Below, piece by piece: positions 45,635-55,311 of a stretch of 64,000 bases of DNA (the first letter of the stretch is position 1; each line of letters opens with the position of its first letter). This stretch comes from Erythrobacter sp. EC-HK427 (GTDB taxonomy: Bacteria; Pseudomonadota; Alphaproteobacteria; Sphingomonadales; Sphingomonadaceae), in the NCBI RefSeq assembly GCF_902498745.1, contig NZ_LR701479.1:1757663-1821662 (forward strand), written 5' to 3'. A program made the translations under genes and the position numbers. The notes under the pieces were generated by a model that was not told the DNA's origin, did no database searches, and saw only the letters and a list, made by a program, of their open reading frames with translations.

Positions 45635-46849
45635 CTACCCTTTGAGCAATTCCGGCACTTGCCCGCTCACCCCGCGCGCTTCGTCCATAAACCAGCGTTT
45701 GAGCGCGGGTGTGCGCTGCACGCCCGCCATGCCAAAGCGGCGCACCGCGCTCGCCAGCCTGCCGGGGACACCGAAAAGGCGGGTCAGCGTGTCGGTTGCG
45801 CCCATCACCATCAGCGAATCGAGCGCGCGCCATTTCTCGTAGCGGGCGAGCAATTGCGCATCGCCCGGATCGAGGCCGATCCGCATCCCTTCCGCCAGCA
45901 CCTCCACTAGCGTGCCAACATCGCGCAGGCCAAGGTTGAGACCCTGTCCGGCAATCGGGTGCATTCCGTGTGCGGCATCGCCCACCAGCGCCAGTCGGTG
46001 CTCGATAATCTTGGCGGTATGCTGGAAGCCCAGCGGATAGGACGAGCGCGCGCCTTCCACGGTGATTTCGCCCAGAACGCCATGCATCCGCTTGGCGACT
46101 TCGTGCCGGAACGCGCGCGGGCCGAGTGCCAGCACGCCCGCCGCATCCTTTTCGTCAACCGTCCACACCAGCGCCGAGCGGTGGCGGCCTTGGTCGTCAT
46201 CGAGCAGCGGGAGCAGGGCGAAGGGGCCGTCAGGATAGAAGATTTCCCACGCTACTCCGCCATGCGGTGCGCTGTGGATCAGCCCGGCGATGATCGCGCG
46301 GTGGCTGTAGTCCCAATGCGCCATGGTGAAGCCCGCTTCCTCGCGCGTCGGCGAGCCGCGCCCTTCGGCAGCGACCAGCAGGCTGGCTTCGAGCACTGTG
46401 CCATCACCCAGCGTCGCCGAGACGCCGTGTTCGCCGCGCTGGCGTTCCACCACATCGGCCTTCGCGTGCCAATTGATCAGCGGCTCACTCTTCGCCGCTT
46501 CGAACAGGGCAAGCCGCAGTTGGCGGTTAGCGAACATCCGGCCCAGCGTGCCTTCGTGCTCATCCGGCGTGAAATCGATCCGCCCGGGCCGCATCGCGTC
46601 GGTCACCGCAATGCTTTCGATCTTGCAGCCAAAGGGCTCCAGCGCCTCGGCGATGCCGATATTGGTGAACAGATTCCAGCTTGCCGTGGAAACCGCGGAG
46701 GCGCGCCCGTCGAAACCCTCTGCCAGCAGCTCTGCCGGATCGGCGCGGTCGACCACATGGCTGGAAATGCCTTTGCGGGCAGCGGCGAGGGCAAGGGTCA
46801 TGCCGACCAGTCCGCCGCCAAGGATCAGGAGTTCTCGCTTGTCGCTCAT
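45635..46849 (-). CDS. UbiH/UbiF/COQ6-family FAD hydroxylase
   Basis: 404 residues. FAD-binding LILGGGLVGMTLALAAARKG (split), the DG motif region, and GDAAHGMHPIAGQGLNLGLRD typical of ubiquinone ring hydroxylases. Which ring position is hydroxylated cannot be told from sequence. ATG 46849 is used; a GTG lies one codon upstream. Ends four bases from the converging COG4223-type gene. Confidence 0.88.
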   Translation of the reverse strand: MSDKRELLILGGGLVGMTLALAAARKGISSHVVDRADPAELLAEGFDGRASAVSTASWNLFTNIGIAEALEPFGCKIESIAVTDAMRPGRIDFTPDEHEGTLGRMFANRQLRLALFEAAKSEPLINWHAKADVVERQRGEHGVSATLGDGTVLEASLLVAAEGRGSPTREEAGFTMAHWDYSHRAIIAGLIHSAPHGGVAWEIFYPDGPFALLPLLDDDQGRHRSALVWTVDEKDAAGVLALGPRAFRHEVAKRMHGVLGEITVEGARSSYPLGFQHTAKIIEHRLALVGDAAHGMHPIAGQGLNLGLRDVGTLVEVLAEGMRIGLDPGDAQLLARYEKWRALDSLMVMGATDTLTRLFGVPGRLASAVRRFGMAGVQRTPALKRWFMDEARGVSGQVPELLKG

Positions 46850-46876
46850 CACTTGTGCACCTAGGTGTCTGGCCCG

Positions 46877-48898
46877 ATGCAGGCAATAGTATCCTTTGGC
46901 CTAATGGCGCTGCGTATGCTCGCTGCGGTGCTGCTGCTGGCGGCTCCTGCGGGCGCGTGGGCGCAGGGCCAGGAGAATTACATTGCCGCCGATCTGGTGG
47001 CCGAAAGCGCGCCAGTACCCGGCGAGACGCTGACCGTCGCCTTGCGTTTCCGCCCGCAGGAAGGCTGGCACGGATATTGGAGCAATCCGGGCGAGGCGGG
47101 GCTGGGGATGCAGCTCGACTGGCAATTGCCCGCAGGCTGGGAAGCGGCGGAGCCCGATTATCCGGTGCCCGAAGTGCTGCAATTGTTCGGCATTGTGAAC
47201 CACGCTTTCAAAGCGCCTTACACCGTGCTGGTGCCGCTGGAAGTGCCCGAGGGTGCGGATGTGGCGGGGCTGGCACCGATCACCGTCAACGCCCGCTGGC
47301 TCGCCTGTTCGGACGAATTGTGCGTGCCGGAGACGGCGGTTCTCACGCTGCGCTTCCCCCAAACAGGCGAGGCTCTGCGCGCCGAATTTGACGCGGCCCG
47401 CGCTGCCATCCCGCCGCAGATCGACAGCCCCGCGCGCTTTGCCTTTACCGGGGGCACTGTGCGCATTGCCATCCCTTTGCCGCTCGCTCTCGACCTTGCC
47501 AATCCGCACGCCTTCATCGCCGAGATCGATACGGTGGATTACGCGGCGGTGCAGCGGTTTTACCGCAATGGCGATGATGTGGTGGTCGAAATCTCCCGCA
47601 ACGCTTTGCGCGCCGAGCCGGAGACGATTTCGGGCATTCTCGCCTTTGGCGCGCCGGGGGAGGGCATCCGTTTTGTGGCCGCACCGGGTGACGTTCCCGT
47701 GGGCGGAGAGGCGATCGGCGGGGCGATGGTGGACAGCCCGTTCTGGCTGCTGCTGGGCGGCGCGCTGCTCGGCGGGTTGCTGCTCAATCTGATGCCCTGC
47801 GTATTCCCGATCCTCAGTCTCAAGGCGCTGGCGCTCGCGCGCGCAGGCGGCAGCGAGGCGCAGGCGAAGCGCGAGGGGCTGGCTTACACGGCGGGCGTGG
47901 TGCTCGCGTGTCTGGCGCTGGGCGCGCTGATGCTGGCCTTGCGCGCGGCGGGCGAGCAGGTGGGCTGGGCGTTTCAGTTGCAACAACCGCTGGTAGTCGC
48001 CGCGTTGCTGGTGCTGGCGGTGCTGATTACCGCGAACTTTGCCGGTCTGTTTGCAATCCCCAACCTCCCGATCCGGTCACGCGGCGGTGGAGGCGCCTTT
48101 GCCACGGGCCTGCTCGCAGCGGTCGTCGCGACACCGTGCACCGGGCCGTTTATGGCGGCGGCCTTGGGCGCTGCGCTACTGCTCCCCGCACCCCAAGCCA
48201 TGCTGCTGTTCGGCGCGCTGGGTCTTGGCCTTGCCTTGCCCTTCCTTCTGCTTGGCTTTGTGCCAGCCTTGCGCAATCGCTTGCCCAAGCCCGGGCCGTG
48301 GATGGCGACCTTCCGCAAGGTGATGGCGGTGCCGATGGCGCTCACCGCATTGGCGCTCCTCTGGCTCGCATGGCGGCTGGCTGGTGTGCATTTTGCCTTC
48401 AGCGCGCTGGGCGCGGGCGTGACGCTGGCCGTGCTCTTCGCGACTTTCGGCAGAGCGCGTCCTGTGATGAAGGCGCTGCTGCTGGCGATCCCTGCCTATT
48501 TCCTCATCGCGCTGCCGTTCCGCGTTGATGACACATCGGTGTTGGCAGTCGAGAGCGTGCTCGACCCCGTGCCCTATAGCGCCGAGGCCCTCGCCGATGC
48601 GCGGGCGAGCGGCGCGCCGGTGTTCGTGTGGCTGACCGCCGACTGGTGCGTGACCTGCAAGGTCAATGAAAGCGTGGCGATCGAGCGCGAGGCGACCCGC
48701 GCGGCGTTCGAGGCGGCGGGCGTGGTGGCGATGCGCGGCGACTGGACGCGCGCCGATCCGGCGATCACCCGCTATCTGGAAGAATGGGGCGCGGCCGGGG
48801 TGCCGCTGTATATCTGGTATCCGGCGGGCGGCGAGGGCGAGCAATTGCCGCAAGTGCTAACGCCCGATGCTTTGGTGGAGCTGGCGGAGGAAGGCTAG
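46877..48898 (+). CDS. DsbD-family thiol:disulfide interchange protein
   Basis: 673 residues from ATG 46877 (start uncertain; GTG 46865 and ATG 46904 also fit). Signal peptide, a periplasmic N-terminal domain (about 30-270) with Cys pair in ARWLACSDELCVPE, eight or so membrane helices with reactive cysteines in LMPCVFPILSLK and ATPCTGPFM, and a C-terminal thioredoxin domain with WCVTCK. Carries electrons from the cytoplasm to periplasmic thiols. The N-terminal domain is of the ScsB-like type. Confidence 0.9.
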   Translation: MQAIVSFGLMALRMLAAVLLLAAPAGAWAQGQENYIAADLVAESAPVPGETLTVALRFRPQEGWHGYWSNPGEAGLGMQLDWQLPAGWEAAEPDYPVPEVLQLFGIVNHAFKAPYTVLVPLEVPEGADVAGLAPITVNARWLACSDELCVPETAVLTLRFPQTGEALRAEFDAARAAIPPQIDSPARFAFTGGTVRIAIPLPLALDLANPHAFIAEIDTVDYAAVQRFYRNGDDVVVEISRNALRAEPETISGILAFGAPGEGIRFVAAPGDVPVGGEAIGGAMVDSPFWLLLGGALLGGLLLNLMPCVFPILSLKALALARAGGSEAQAKREGLAYTAGVVLACLALGALMLALRAAGEQVGWAFQLQQPLVVAALLVLAVLITANFAGLFAIPNLPIRSRGGGGAFATGLLAAVVATPCTGPFMAAALGAALLLPAPQAMLLFGALGLGLALPFLLLGFVPALRNRLPKPGPWMATFRKVMAVPMALTALALLWLAWRLAGVHFAFSALGAGVTLAVLFATFGRARPVMKALLLAIPAYFLIALPFRVDDTSVLAVESVLDPVPYSAEALADARASGAPVFVWLTADWCVTCKVNESVAIEREATRAAFEAAGVVAMRGDWTRADPAITRYLEEWGAAGVPLYIWYPAGGEGEQLPQVLTPDALVELAEEG

Positions 48899-49473
48899 CG
48901 CGCCTCTTCGCTCCCCCCGGTCTCGTCACCCTCCACCTCCGGCAATTCTCCACCCGCGCGGCACCAGGCGAGAAATTCGCCCGGAATCCGGCTCCCGCGC
49001 ATTTCCAGGGTTCCGCGCCCGGGCAGCGTGGCGATCATTTCGCGCGGGCCTTCGAAAATTTCGAGCTGCGTGCTGGCGGCGGGCAGCCGTGCCTCCCAGC
49101 GCCATTCGCCATCGACCAGCACCGTGTCCGCAAGAAAGCGGCGGCTCATTCCGTTGCCGACAAAGGGGAACAGCGCCTCCTGCCCCGGCAACGCTTCGGC
49201 ATGGCGGATGATGACGAATTGCGGCGCGGCGGCATCGGTGAGATCGCAGGCGAGCGACAGCAGCGGTGGCTCGCCATCATTGCCGAAATCGACCGCCTGC
49301 CCGCTCGCCGCCACCCGCCAGAAAGCGTCTGACGTATCGGGCGAAGGAAACGCACGCGCCGGCGGCGGCCCCGCCTCGTCGAACACGATCCGCGTCGCCT
49401 CACCCTGCGGCGCGTCAGCGGCAGAGCCGCACGCGGCGAGCAGCAGGGCGAGGGCGGGTGTGAGGGGACGCAA
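48895..49473 (-). CDS. Predicted lipoprotein of unknown function
   Basis: 192 residues with lipobox LLAAC (Cys15). The rest is a mixed alpha/beta domain (about 45-150) with an acidic tail. It overlaps the dsbD-like stop by CTAG. No known motif. Confidence 0.7.
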   Translation of the reverse strand: MRPLTPALALLLAACGSAADAPQGEATRIVFDEAGPPPARAFPSPDTSDAFWRVAASGQAVDFGNDGEPPLLSLACDLTDAAAPQFVIIRHAEALPGQEALFPFVGNGMSRRFLADTVLVDGEWRWEARLPAASTQLEIFEGPREMIATLPGRGTLEMRGSRIPGEFLAWCRAGGELPEVEGDETGGSEEAR

Positions 49474-49481
49474 GGAGAGGG

Positions 49482-49799
49482 TCAGGCGGCGCGGGGGACG
49501 ATTTTTTCCAGATCGCCATTAAGCGCGCGCTTCGCGGTGCGAAGTTCTGCACTGGTCTGGAGGCGGAGGAAGAACCCTTCCGACATTCCGAAATAGCGCG
49601 CGAGACGCAGGTCAAGTTCGCCGTCGATACGCGCGCTGCCATCTATCATGGCTTGCAAACGCGCAGGTTCGACCGCGATAGCTTTGGCCAAAGCGGGGGT
49701 ATCGAGCTGCAACGGCTCCATGAATTCCGACACCAGCATTTCTCCCGCATGGGGAATGTGGAGCCAGTCGGGGTTAGTGGTAGTCGACGATTTCGACAT
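49482..49799 (-). CDS. higA: HigA-type antitoxin
   Basis: 105 residues from ATG 49799 (ATG 49808 also possible). Contains the HigA HTH region: PHAGEMLVSEFMEPLQLDTPALAKAI and ARYFGMSEGFFLRLQ. The toxin gene is upstream and overlaps its start by about 26 bases. As in most HigBA systems it should bind the toxin and its own promoter. Confidence 0.88.
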   Translation of the reverse strand: MSKSSTTTNPDWLHIPHAGEMLVSEFMEPLQLDTPALAKAIAVEPARLQAMIDGSARIDGELDLRLARYFGMSEGFFLRLQTSAELRTAKRALNGDLEKIVPRAA

Positions 49800-50055
49800 C
49801 GTAAGCATTTCCGTCTTTCCAGACGAAACATATACGCCATTTCATATTAATTGAAACCGAATGCTGGCCTGTGCGGTCGCCAGCAAGCTCGTGCAGACGG
49901 TTACTCGGCGGCAGCTTGAGATCATCGAGAGTTTCGGCAGCATCGATCATGTTGAGCTTCGCGAGCGCACGTTGCTGGATATCGGCAGGCAGCTTCCGGC
50001 TGCGCTTGCCGTTCCAGATACGCTCTGTTTCTGCGCTGCTGAAGGTTAGGATCAT
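49774..50055 (-). CDS. higB: HigB/RelE-type mRNA interferase toxin
   Basis: 93 residues from ATG 50055 with AGAGG five bases upstream. RelE-fold signature: a basic KRSRKLPADIQQRALAKLNM helix, PPSNRLHELAGDRTGQ and SINMKWRICFVW. Toxin-first order is typical of higBA. The 108 bp upstream is unusually AT-rich for this window, which hints at horizontal acquisition. Confidence 0.9.
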   Translation of the reverse strand: MILTFSSAETERIWNGKRSRKLPADIQQRALAKLNMIDAAETLDDLKLPPSNRLHELAGDRTGQHSVSINMKWRICFVWKDGNAYDVEIVDYH

Positions 50056-50163
50056 CGCTGCCTCTTTTCGAATGCAGCGGATCAGTGAGTGCATGAAGAC
50101 GTCTTATGCAAGCTAGGCTAAATAGTTTTCCCCACACAAAAAAATAAAATCGTTTATTAGCAA

Positions 50164-52350
50164 TTATTTACCCATCTTCCGCGCCGTCCGCCCATACCTC
50201 AGTTTCCGCGTCCCCGGTTTGCCCTCATTGCTCCGGCCCACCAGTGGCGCTTTCTTCTCGCCGTCGGGAATGCCCAGCTCGTCGGCCTCTAGGCGGCGGA
50301 TTTCGTCGCGCAACCTGCCAGCCTCTTCGAACTCCAGATCGGCGGCGGCGTTGCGCATCCGTTTTTCCAGGTCCTCGATGTAGCTGCGCAGATTGTGGCC
50401 GACCAGATTGTTGCGCTCGTCGTCGCCCGTATCCACCAGCACGCCATCCTGTGAGGCGGTGTGGGCGACGATATCGGCGATGGCGCGTTTGATGGTGGTG
50501 GGGGTGATGCCGTGTTCGGTGTTGAACTCGCGCTGCTTTTCGCGGCGACGGTCGGTTTCAGCCATGGCGCGCTCCATCGAACCGGTGATGCGGTCGGCAT
50601 AGAGGATCACGCGGCCATCCACATTGCGCGCGGCGCGGCCAATGGTCTGGATCAGCGAGGTCTCGGAACGCAGGAAGCCTTCCTTGTCCGCGTCCAGAAT
50701 GGCGACCAGCCCGCATTCGGGAATGTCCAATCCCTCGCGCAGCAGGTTGATGCCGATCAGCACGTCATACACGCCCAGCCGCAGGTCGCGGATCAGCTCG
50801 ATGCGTTCGAGTGTTTCCACGTCCGAGTGCATATAGCGAACGCGCACGCCCTGTTCATGCATGAACTCGGTCAGGTCTTCCGCCATCCGCTTGGTCAGCG
50901 TGGTGACGAGCGTGCGGTATCCCTTGGCGGCGGTCGCCTTGGCTTCGGCGATGCAGTCCTGCACCTGATCTTCCACCGGCTTGACCTCGACCGGCGGGTC
51001 GATCAGCCCGGTGGGGCGGATCACCTGCTCGGCAAACACGCCGCCGGTCTGTTCCATTTCCCATTTGCCGGGCGTCGCGGAGACGGCGAAGGTTTGCGGG
51101 CGCATCGCGTCCCATTCGTTGAAGCGCAAAGGGCGGTTGTCGATGCAGGAGGGCAGGCGGAAGCCGTATTCGGCCAGCGTCAGCTTGCGGCGATGGTCTC
51201 CGCGCGCCATTGCGCCGATTTGCGGCACCGTCTGGTGCGATTCGTCCACGAAGAGCAGCGCGTTTTCGGGCAGATATTCGAAGAGCGTGGGCGGCGGTTC
51301 GCCCGGCAGGCGGCCGGTGAGGAAGCGCGAATAATTCTCGATCCCGTTGCAGCTGCCGGTCGCGGCGATCATCTCAAGATCGAAATTGGTGCGCTGTTCC
51401 AGCCGCTGGGCTTCCAGCAGGCGCCCTTCCTCGTGCAACTCCTTCAGCCGTTCGGTCAGCTCGAATTTGATCGCCTCGGCGGCCTGCTTCATCGTCGGGC
51501 CGGGCGTGACGTAGTGCGAGTTGGCATAGACGCGCACCTTCTCCAGCGCCTCGCCCTTTTTGCCGGTGAGCGGGTCGAATTCGGCGATTTCCTCGATCTC
51601 GTCACCGAAGAAGCTGATGCGCCAGGCGGTGTCTTCAAGGTGGCTGGGGAACAGTTCCAGATTGTCCCCGCGCACACGGAAGCAGCCGCGCGCAAAGGCG
51701 GTGTCGTTGCGCTTGTATTGCAGCGCGACGAGCTTGCGGATCAGCTCGCGCTGGTCGACGCTGGTGCCCGTCTTGATGTCGAACACCATCGCCGAATAGG
51801 TTTCGACCGAGCCGATGCCGTAGAGGCAGGAGACCGAGGCGACGATCAGCACATCGTCCCGTTCGAGCAGTGCGCGGGTGGCCGAGTGGCGCATCCGGTC
51901 GATCGCCTCGTTTACGCTAGATTCCTTCTCGATATAGGTGTCGGAGCGCGGGACGTAGGCTTCGGGCTGGTAATAGTCGTAGTAGGAGACGAAATATTCG
52001 ACCGCGTTTTCGGGGAAGAAGCTCTTGAACTCGCCGTAAAGCTGCGCGGCGAGGATCTTGTTGGGGGCAAGGATCAGGGCAGGGCGCTGCAAGGTTTCGA
52101 TCACCTTGGCCATGGTGAAAGTCTTGCCGCTGCCGGTTACGCCCAGCAACACCTGCGTCTTCTCCCCCGCCAGCGCGCTTTCCACCAGTTCGGCAATCGC
52201 GGTGGGCTGATCGCCTGCGGGGTCATAGTCGGAGACGAGTTTGAACGGCTTCTGGTCGTCCGGTTTCTCGGGCCGTGCGGGCCTATGCGGCGTGAACGCT
52301 CCGCTCGTGTCCGGCTCTTCGAGCCCGCGCCTGATTACCAATTCTGCCAT
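50164..52350 (-). CDS. uvrB: UvrB excinuclease subunit
   Basis: 728 residues from ATG 52350 (ATG 52359 also possible). Helicase motif [11 protein letters not shown], the DNA-wedging hairpin region [16 protein letters not shown] box, motif VI region QTIGRAARN and a C-terminal UVR domain that contacts UvrC ([20 protein letters not shown]). The frame upstream to 52395 is not conserved. Divergent from the first DUF3617-like gene. Confidence 0.95.
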   Translation of the reverse strand: MAELVIRRGLEEPDTSGAFTPHRPARPEKPDDQKPFKLVSDYDPAGDQPTAIAELVESALAGEKTQVLLGVTGSGKTFTMAKVIETLQRPALILAPNKILAAQLYGEFKSFFPENAVEYFVSYYDYYQPEAYVPRSDTYIEKESSVNEAIDRMRHSATRALLERDDVLIVASVSCLYGIGSVETYSAMVFDIKTGTSVDQRELIRKLVALQYKRNDTAFARGCFRVRGDNLELFPSHLEDTAWRISFFGDEIEEIAEFDPLTGKKGEALEKVRVYANSHYVTPGPTMKQAAEAIKFELTERLKELHEEGRLLEAQRLEQRTNFDLEMIAATGSCNGIENYSRFLTGRLPGEPPPTLFEYLPENALLFVDESHQTVPQIGAMARGDHRRKLTLAEYGFRLPSCIDNRPLRFNEWDAMRPQTFAVSATPGKWEMEQTGGVFAEQVIRPTGLIDPPVEVKPVEDQVQDCIAEAKATAAKGYRTLVTTLTKRMAEDLTEFMHEQGVRVRYMHSDVETLERIELIRDLRLGVYDVLIGINLLREGLDIPECGLVAILDADKEGFLRSETSLIQTIGRAARNVDGRVILYADRITGSMERAMAETDRRREKQREFNTEHGITPTTIKRAIADIVAHTASQDGVLVDTGDDERNNLVGHNLRSYIEDLEKRMRNAAADLEFEEAGRLRDEIRRLEADELGIPDGEKKAPLVGRSNEGKPGTRKLRYGRTARKMGK

Positions 52351-52434
52351 TGTCTGCATATGGCCGCACAAACAGGCTTGCTCAAGCGCGGACAAACCGT
52401 CAGCATGGCCCGAACACTATTGGAGGGAATTTTG

Positions 52435-53001
52435 ATGCGTTTTTCACTTGTTCTTGCCGCAACTTCGGCGCTGGCCTTGGCTGCGTGCAGCGGCGAAACC
52501 ACGGTGGAGGATCCGAGCGATCCCGAACAGGTCGCCGCCGCCGCCGATGATCTGCCGACCCCGCAGCCGGGAATGTACACCGACACCGCCGAGCTGGTCG
52601 AAGTCGAAATGACCGGCGGAACGCCCGAAGAGCAGGAAATGATGAACGCGATTTTCCAGCCCGGTTCGGTGCAGGAAACGCAGGTTTGCCGCACGGCGGA
52701 AGAAACCTCGGGCGGAGCGCAGGAATTCATCGAGACGTTGAACGACCTGCCCGAAGAATGCGAGATGCGGAACTTCACCGTCGATGGCGGCAATTTTGAA
52801 GCGACCATGGTCTGCTCCGGCGGCGCGGGCGAGTCGGGCAATGTCGAAGTGGCGGGCACGATGACCGAAACCTCTTCCGATGTGACCATGACGATGAACA
52901 TGGAAAGCCCCGAGGAAGGCCGCACCATGCGTATGGTGATCCGCACCCAGTCCCAGCGCACCGGCGATTGCGAAGCTGAAGGCGAAGCGGCAGCGGGTTA
53001 A
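52435..53001 (+). CDS. DUF3617-like lipoprotein 1
   Basis: 188 residues. ATG 52435 has GGAGGG seven bases upstream; lipobox LALAAC. Pattern PQPGMYTDTAELVEVEM, QVCRTAEE and a Cys pair region typical of DUF3617 proteins (QPGxW ... C ... C). Likely periplasmic; function unknown. First of three related genes in tandem. A terminator follows. Confidence 0.8.
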   Translation: MRFSLVLAATSALALAACSGETTVEDPSDPEQVAAAADDLPTPQPGMYTDTAELVEVEMTGGTPEEQEMMNAIFQPGSVQETQVCRTAEETSGGAQEFIETLNDLPEECEMRNFTVDGGNFEATMVCSGGAGESGNVEVAGTMTETSSDVTMTMNMESPEEGRTMRMVIRTQSQRTGDCEAEGEAAAG

Positions 53002-53058
53002 CGCTTTGCCCCCGCCTGCTCCATATCGGGACGCGGGCGCACAAACGTAGTAAATGCA

Positions 53059-53085
53059 GGGCCGCGGCGATTGTCGCGGCCTTTT
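53059..53085 (+). terminator. Rho-independent terminator after lipoprotein 1
   Basis: GGCCGCG (53060-53066) and CGCGGCC (53075-53081) form a 7-bp stem followed by TTTT. It separates the first DUF3617-like gene from the second. Confidence 0.8.
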
Positions 53086-53151
53086 GCTGCCTGTAAGTCT
53101 CCTTGCAATATCCGGCGTTTCACCCCGCCGCACATTTGTGAGGATCACATC

Positions 53152-53697
53152 ATGCGTTCGACTTTCGCTCTTCCCGTGCTTGCCGCTTTCGCGCTTTCCG
53201 CCTGCGGTGGCGAGGCCGATGAAGCTGTCAGCGATGAAGCGCTGTCCGCCGATGAAGTGGCCGTGGTGATCGAGGACAATGGCTTGCAGCCGGGCGCAGG
53301 CGAATATTCGGTGCGCACCGAGCTCATTGAATTTGACGCGCCGGGCCTCTCCGAAGCGAGCATCGCCGAAGCGCGCGCGGAATTCGAATCTGGCGCGGGC
53401 GCGCCGTATCTGTATTGTGTCACCGAAGGCATCACGCGCGAGGCGTGGTTCAGCCAGATGGTGGAGTCCGAATGCACCCTCTCCCGTTTCTCCGCGAATG
53501 GCGATGCGCTGGAAGGCGTGATGAGCTGCACTGCACCCGAAGGCCTAAACGGCCGGGTCGAAGTGGCGGGCACGTCGGACGCGGACAGCTCCGATCTGCG
53601 TATGACGGCCACCGTGCCGACATCTGCGGGCGAGGGCACGGTGCGCTTCCGCGTGCTGGCCGAAGCGACCGGCGAGGGCTGCGGCCAGGTCGAGTGA
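53152..53697 (+). CDS. DUF3617-like lipoprotein 2
   Basis: 181 residues. ATG 53152 with GAGGA eight bases upstream; lipobox LSAC. Similar plan to the preceding gene: LQPGAGEYSVRTELIEF, YCVTEG, ECTLSRFSANGD, then RVEVAGTSDADSSDL. Ends 16 bp before the third copy. Confidence 0.78.
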   Translation: MRSTFALPVLAAFALSACGGEADEAVSDEALSADEVAVVIEDNGLQPGAGEYSVRTELIEFDAPGLSEASIAEARAEFESGAGAPYLYCVTEGITREAWFSQMVESECTLSRFSANGDALEGVMSCTAPEGLNGRVEVAGTSDADSSDLRMTATVPTSAGEGTVRFRVLAEATGEGCGQVE

Positions 53698-53713
53698 TTG
53701 TGAGGGCCGCGGC

Positions 53714-54304
53714 ATGAAGCGCGCGGCTATGTTCCTCGGCATGGGCGCGCTTGTCGGCCTGCCCGCCGCGCTGCTGGCACAGCAATCGGTCGAAATACAA
53801 AATGTCCCCACGAACGGCACGGGGGAAGAGCCGTTCCCCTGGCCTGATTTCCTTGAGACCGACCCGCTGCCGGGTGGTTATAGGCTGACCTATTCGGTCG
53901 AGAACTTTACCTTCCCCGGCCTCGGCATGGATGCAGGCAAGGACGATTTGGGCAGGACAATCGGTGAGCAACTGCCCGTGGAAACGTTCTATTTTTGCGT
54001 CGATGAGACCTTCGAACGGTTCAACATGCTGGAGGAAATGCGCAGTGACAGCGGCGGCGAGTGCACAGCTGCCCCCGTCCGGCTCGATGGCGGGAATTTC
54101 TCCACCGCCGTCATGTGCCGAGAGCCCGACGGTGCACAAATGCAGATGCGCCTCACCGGCACCGCCACCGATCAGAGTATGGACGCGCAACTGGCGATGC
54201 GCATGAAAAACAACGTGCTGGGCCGGCTCGAAATGGAAATGCGCCTGCTGGTCGAACGCATCGGCGAATGTTCCGATCTGCCACCCGGCGCCCTCGACCA
54301 GTAG
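53714..54304 (+). CDS. DUF3617-like secreted protein 3
   Basis: 196 residues with an ordinary signal peptide (AAMFLGMGALVGLPAALLAQ) and no lipobox, unlike the two preceding genes. Retains PGGYRLTYSVENFTF, FYFCVDETF, ECTAAPVRLDGGNF and AVMCREPDG. Probably soluble in the periplasm; a diverged copy. Confidence 0.75.
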   Translation: MKRAAMFLGMGALVGLPAALLAQQSVEIQNVPTNGTGEEPFPWPDFLETDPLPGGYRLTYSVENFTFPGLGMDAGKDDLGRTIGEQLPVETFYFCVDETFERFNMLEEMRSDSGGECTAAPVRLDGGNFSTAVMCREPDGAQMQMRLTGTATDQSMDAQLAMRMKNNVLGRLEMEMRLLVERIGECSDLPPGALDQ

Positions 54305-54408
54305 GCGGCGCAAGCAGCAGGGTAGCCATCCCGCGCCGACCTTCTGCGGAATATGACACGCCCCGCCATTCACTTGCGGTTAGGGGTGTTTCATATATCT
54401 GTAACAAT

Positions 54409-55209
54409 ATGCCGCCGGTCGAAACCCACCTGATTTCCCTCCCCAAGCCGCGCAGCGTCGCGTTGGAGGAGCTTGCGCAGGCTGTGCGGGCACGGCTGAC
54501 CCTGTTGCAGGGGGAGCGTCCGGCAGAGGCGCACTCCCCGCCGCTGCGCTATTTCCTCGCCGAAATTCCGGGCCTTTTGCACCCGCTCTGGCGCAGGCTG
54601 CGTCCGGCGATGGACGTGCCCAAAGCGAGCACGCGGCGCGTGGTCATCCTGCTGCCCGGTTTCGGCACCGGGCCGGGGCGCATGCGGCATATGGCGCAGC
54701 ATCTCGAACTCGCGGGGCACAAGACCAAACGCTGGGGGCTGGGGCACAATCTTGGGCCCAGCGCCGACACGATCGACCGTCTCGCCGAGCGCGTGCGCGA
54801 ATGCGAGGCGCGCTATGGCCAGCAAGTCGTGCTGATCGGCTGGAGCCTGGGCGGTGTGTTCGCCCGCGAAGTCGCCAAGCAAGTGCCCGATAGCGTCGCC
54901 AAGGTCATCACCATGGGTTCGCCCTTCAGCCATTCGCCCTATTCGAACAATATGTGGCGGCCGTACCAGTTCGTCGCCGGGCATCCGGTCGAAGCGCCGC
55001 CCATTCCCGCCGATACGCATATCAAGCCGCCGGTGGAAACCGTGGCGTTCTGGAGTCCCCGCGACGGCGTGATCTCGCGCCGCGCCGCCTGCGGTCTGCC
55101 GGGCGAGCGTGACCGCGCGGTGGCCCTGCGCTGTTCGCACCTCGCCTTTCCCGACGCGCCAGAATGTATCGCCGCGCTGCTGCAAGAGCTCGACCCTGTA
55201 AAACCCTGA
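54409..55209 (+). CDS. Alpha/beta hydrolase
   Basis: 266 residues from ATG 54409. LLPGFGTGPGRMRHMAQHL at the oxyanion region, nucleophile elbow GWSLGG near 145-150, SPRDGVISRRAAC (possible acid) and CSHLAFP (His). No signal peptide. The upstream frame overlaps the third DUF3617-like gene and is not used. It lies 100 bp before the Anbu cluster in the same direction; linkage to it is unclear. Confidence 0.78.
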   Translation: MPPVETHLISLPKPRSVALEELAQAVRARLTLLQGERPAEAHSPPLRYFLAEIPGLLHPLWRRLRPAMDVPKASTRRVVILLPGFGTGPGRMRHMAQHLELAGHKTKRWGLGHNLGPSADTIDRLAERVRECEARYGQQVVLIGWSLGGVFAREVAKQVPDSVAKVITMGSPFSHSPYSNNMWRPYQFVAGHPVEAPPIPADTHIKPPVETVAFWSPRDGVISRRAACGLPGERDRAVALRCSHLAFPDAPECIAALLQELDPVKP

Positions 55210-55311
55210 TCCGCACCCAAGTTTGCACTTGTGTCTGCGCCGTGTCATGTTACCCATGATGCAGTGCACAATACTGCATTTGGGCTGCAATTGGGCCGCA
55301 AAAGGGGACGC

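Noticed and set aside
50461..52434. Long plus-strand frame leading into the first DUF3617-like gene
   Set aside because: The part before 52435 is antisense to uvrB; the real gene starts at 52435 with a ribosome binding site and lipoprotein signal.
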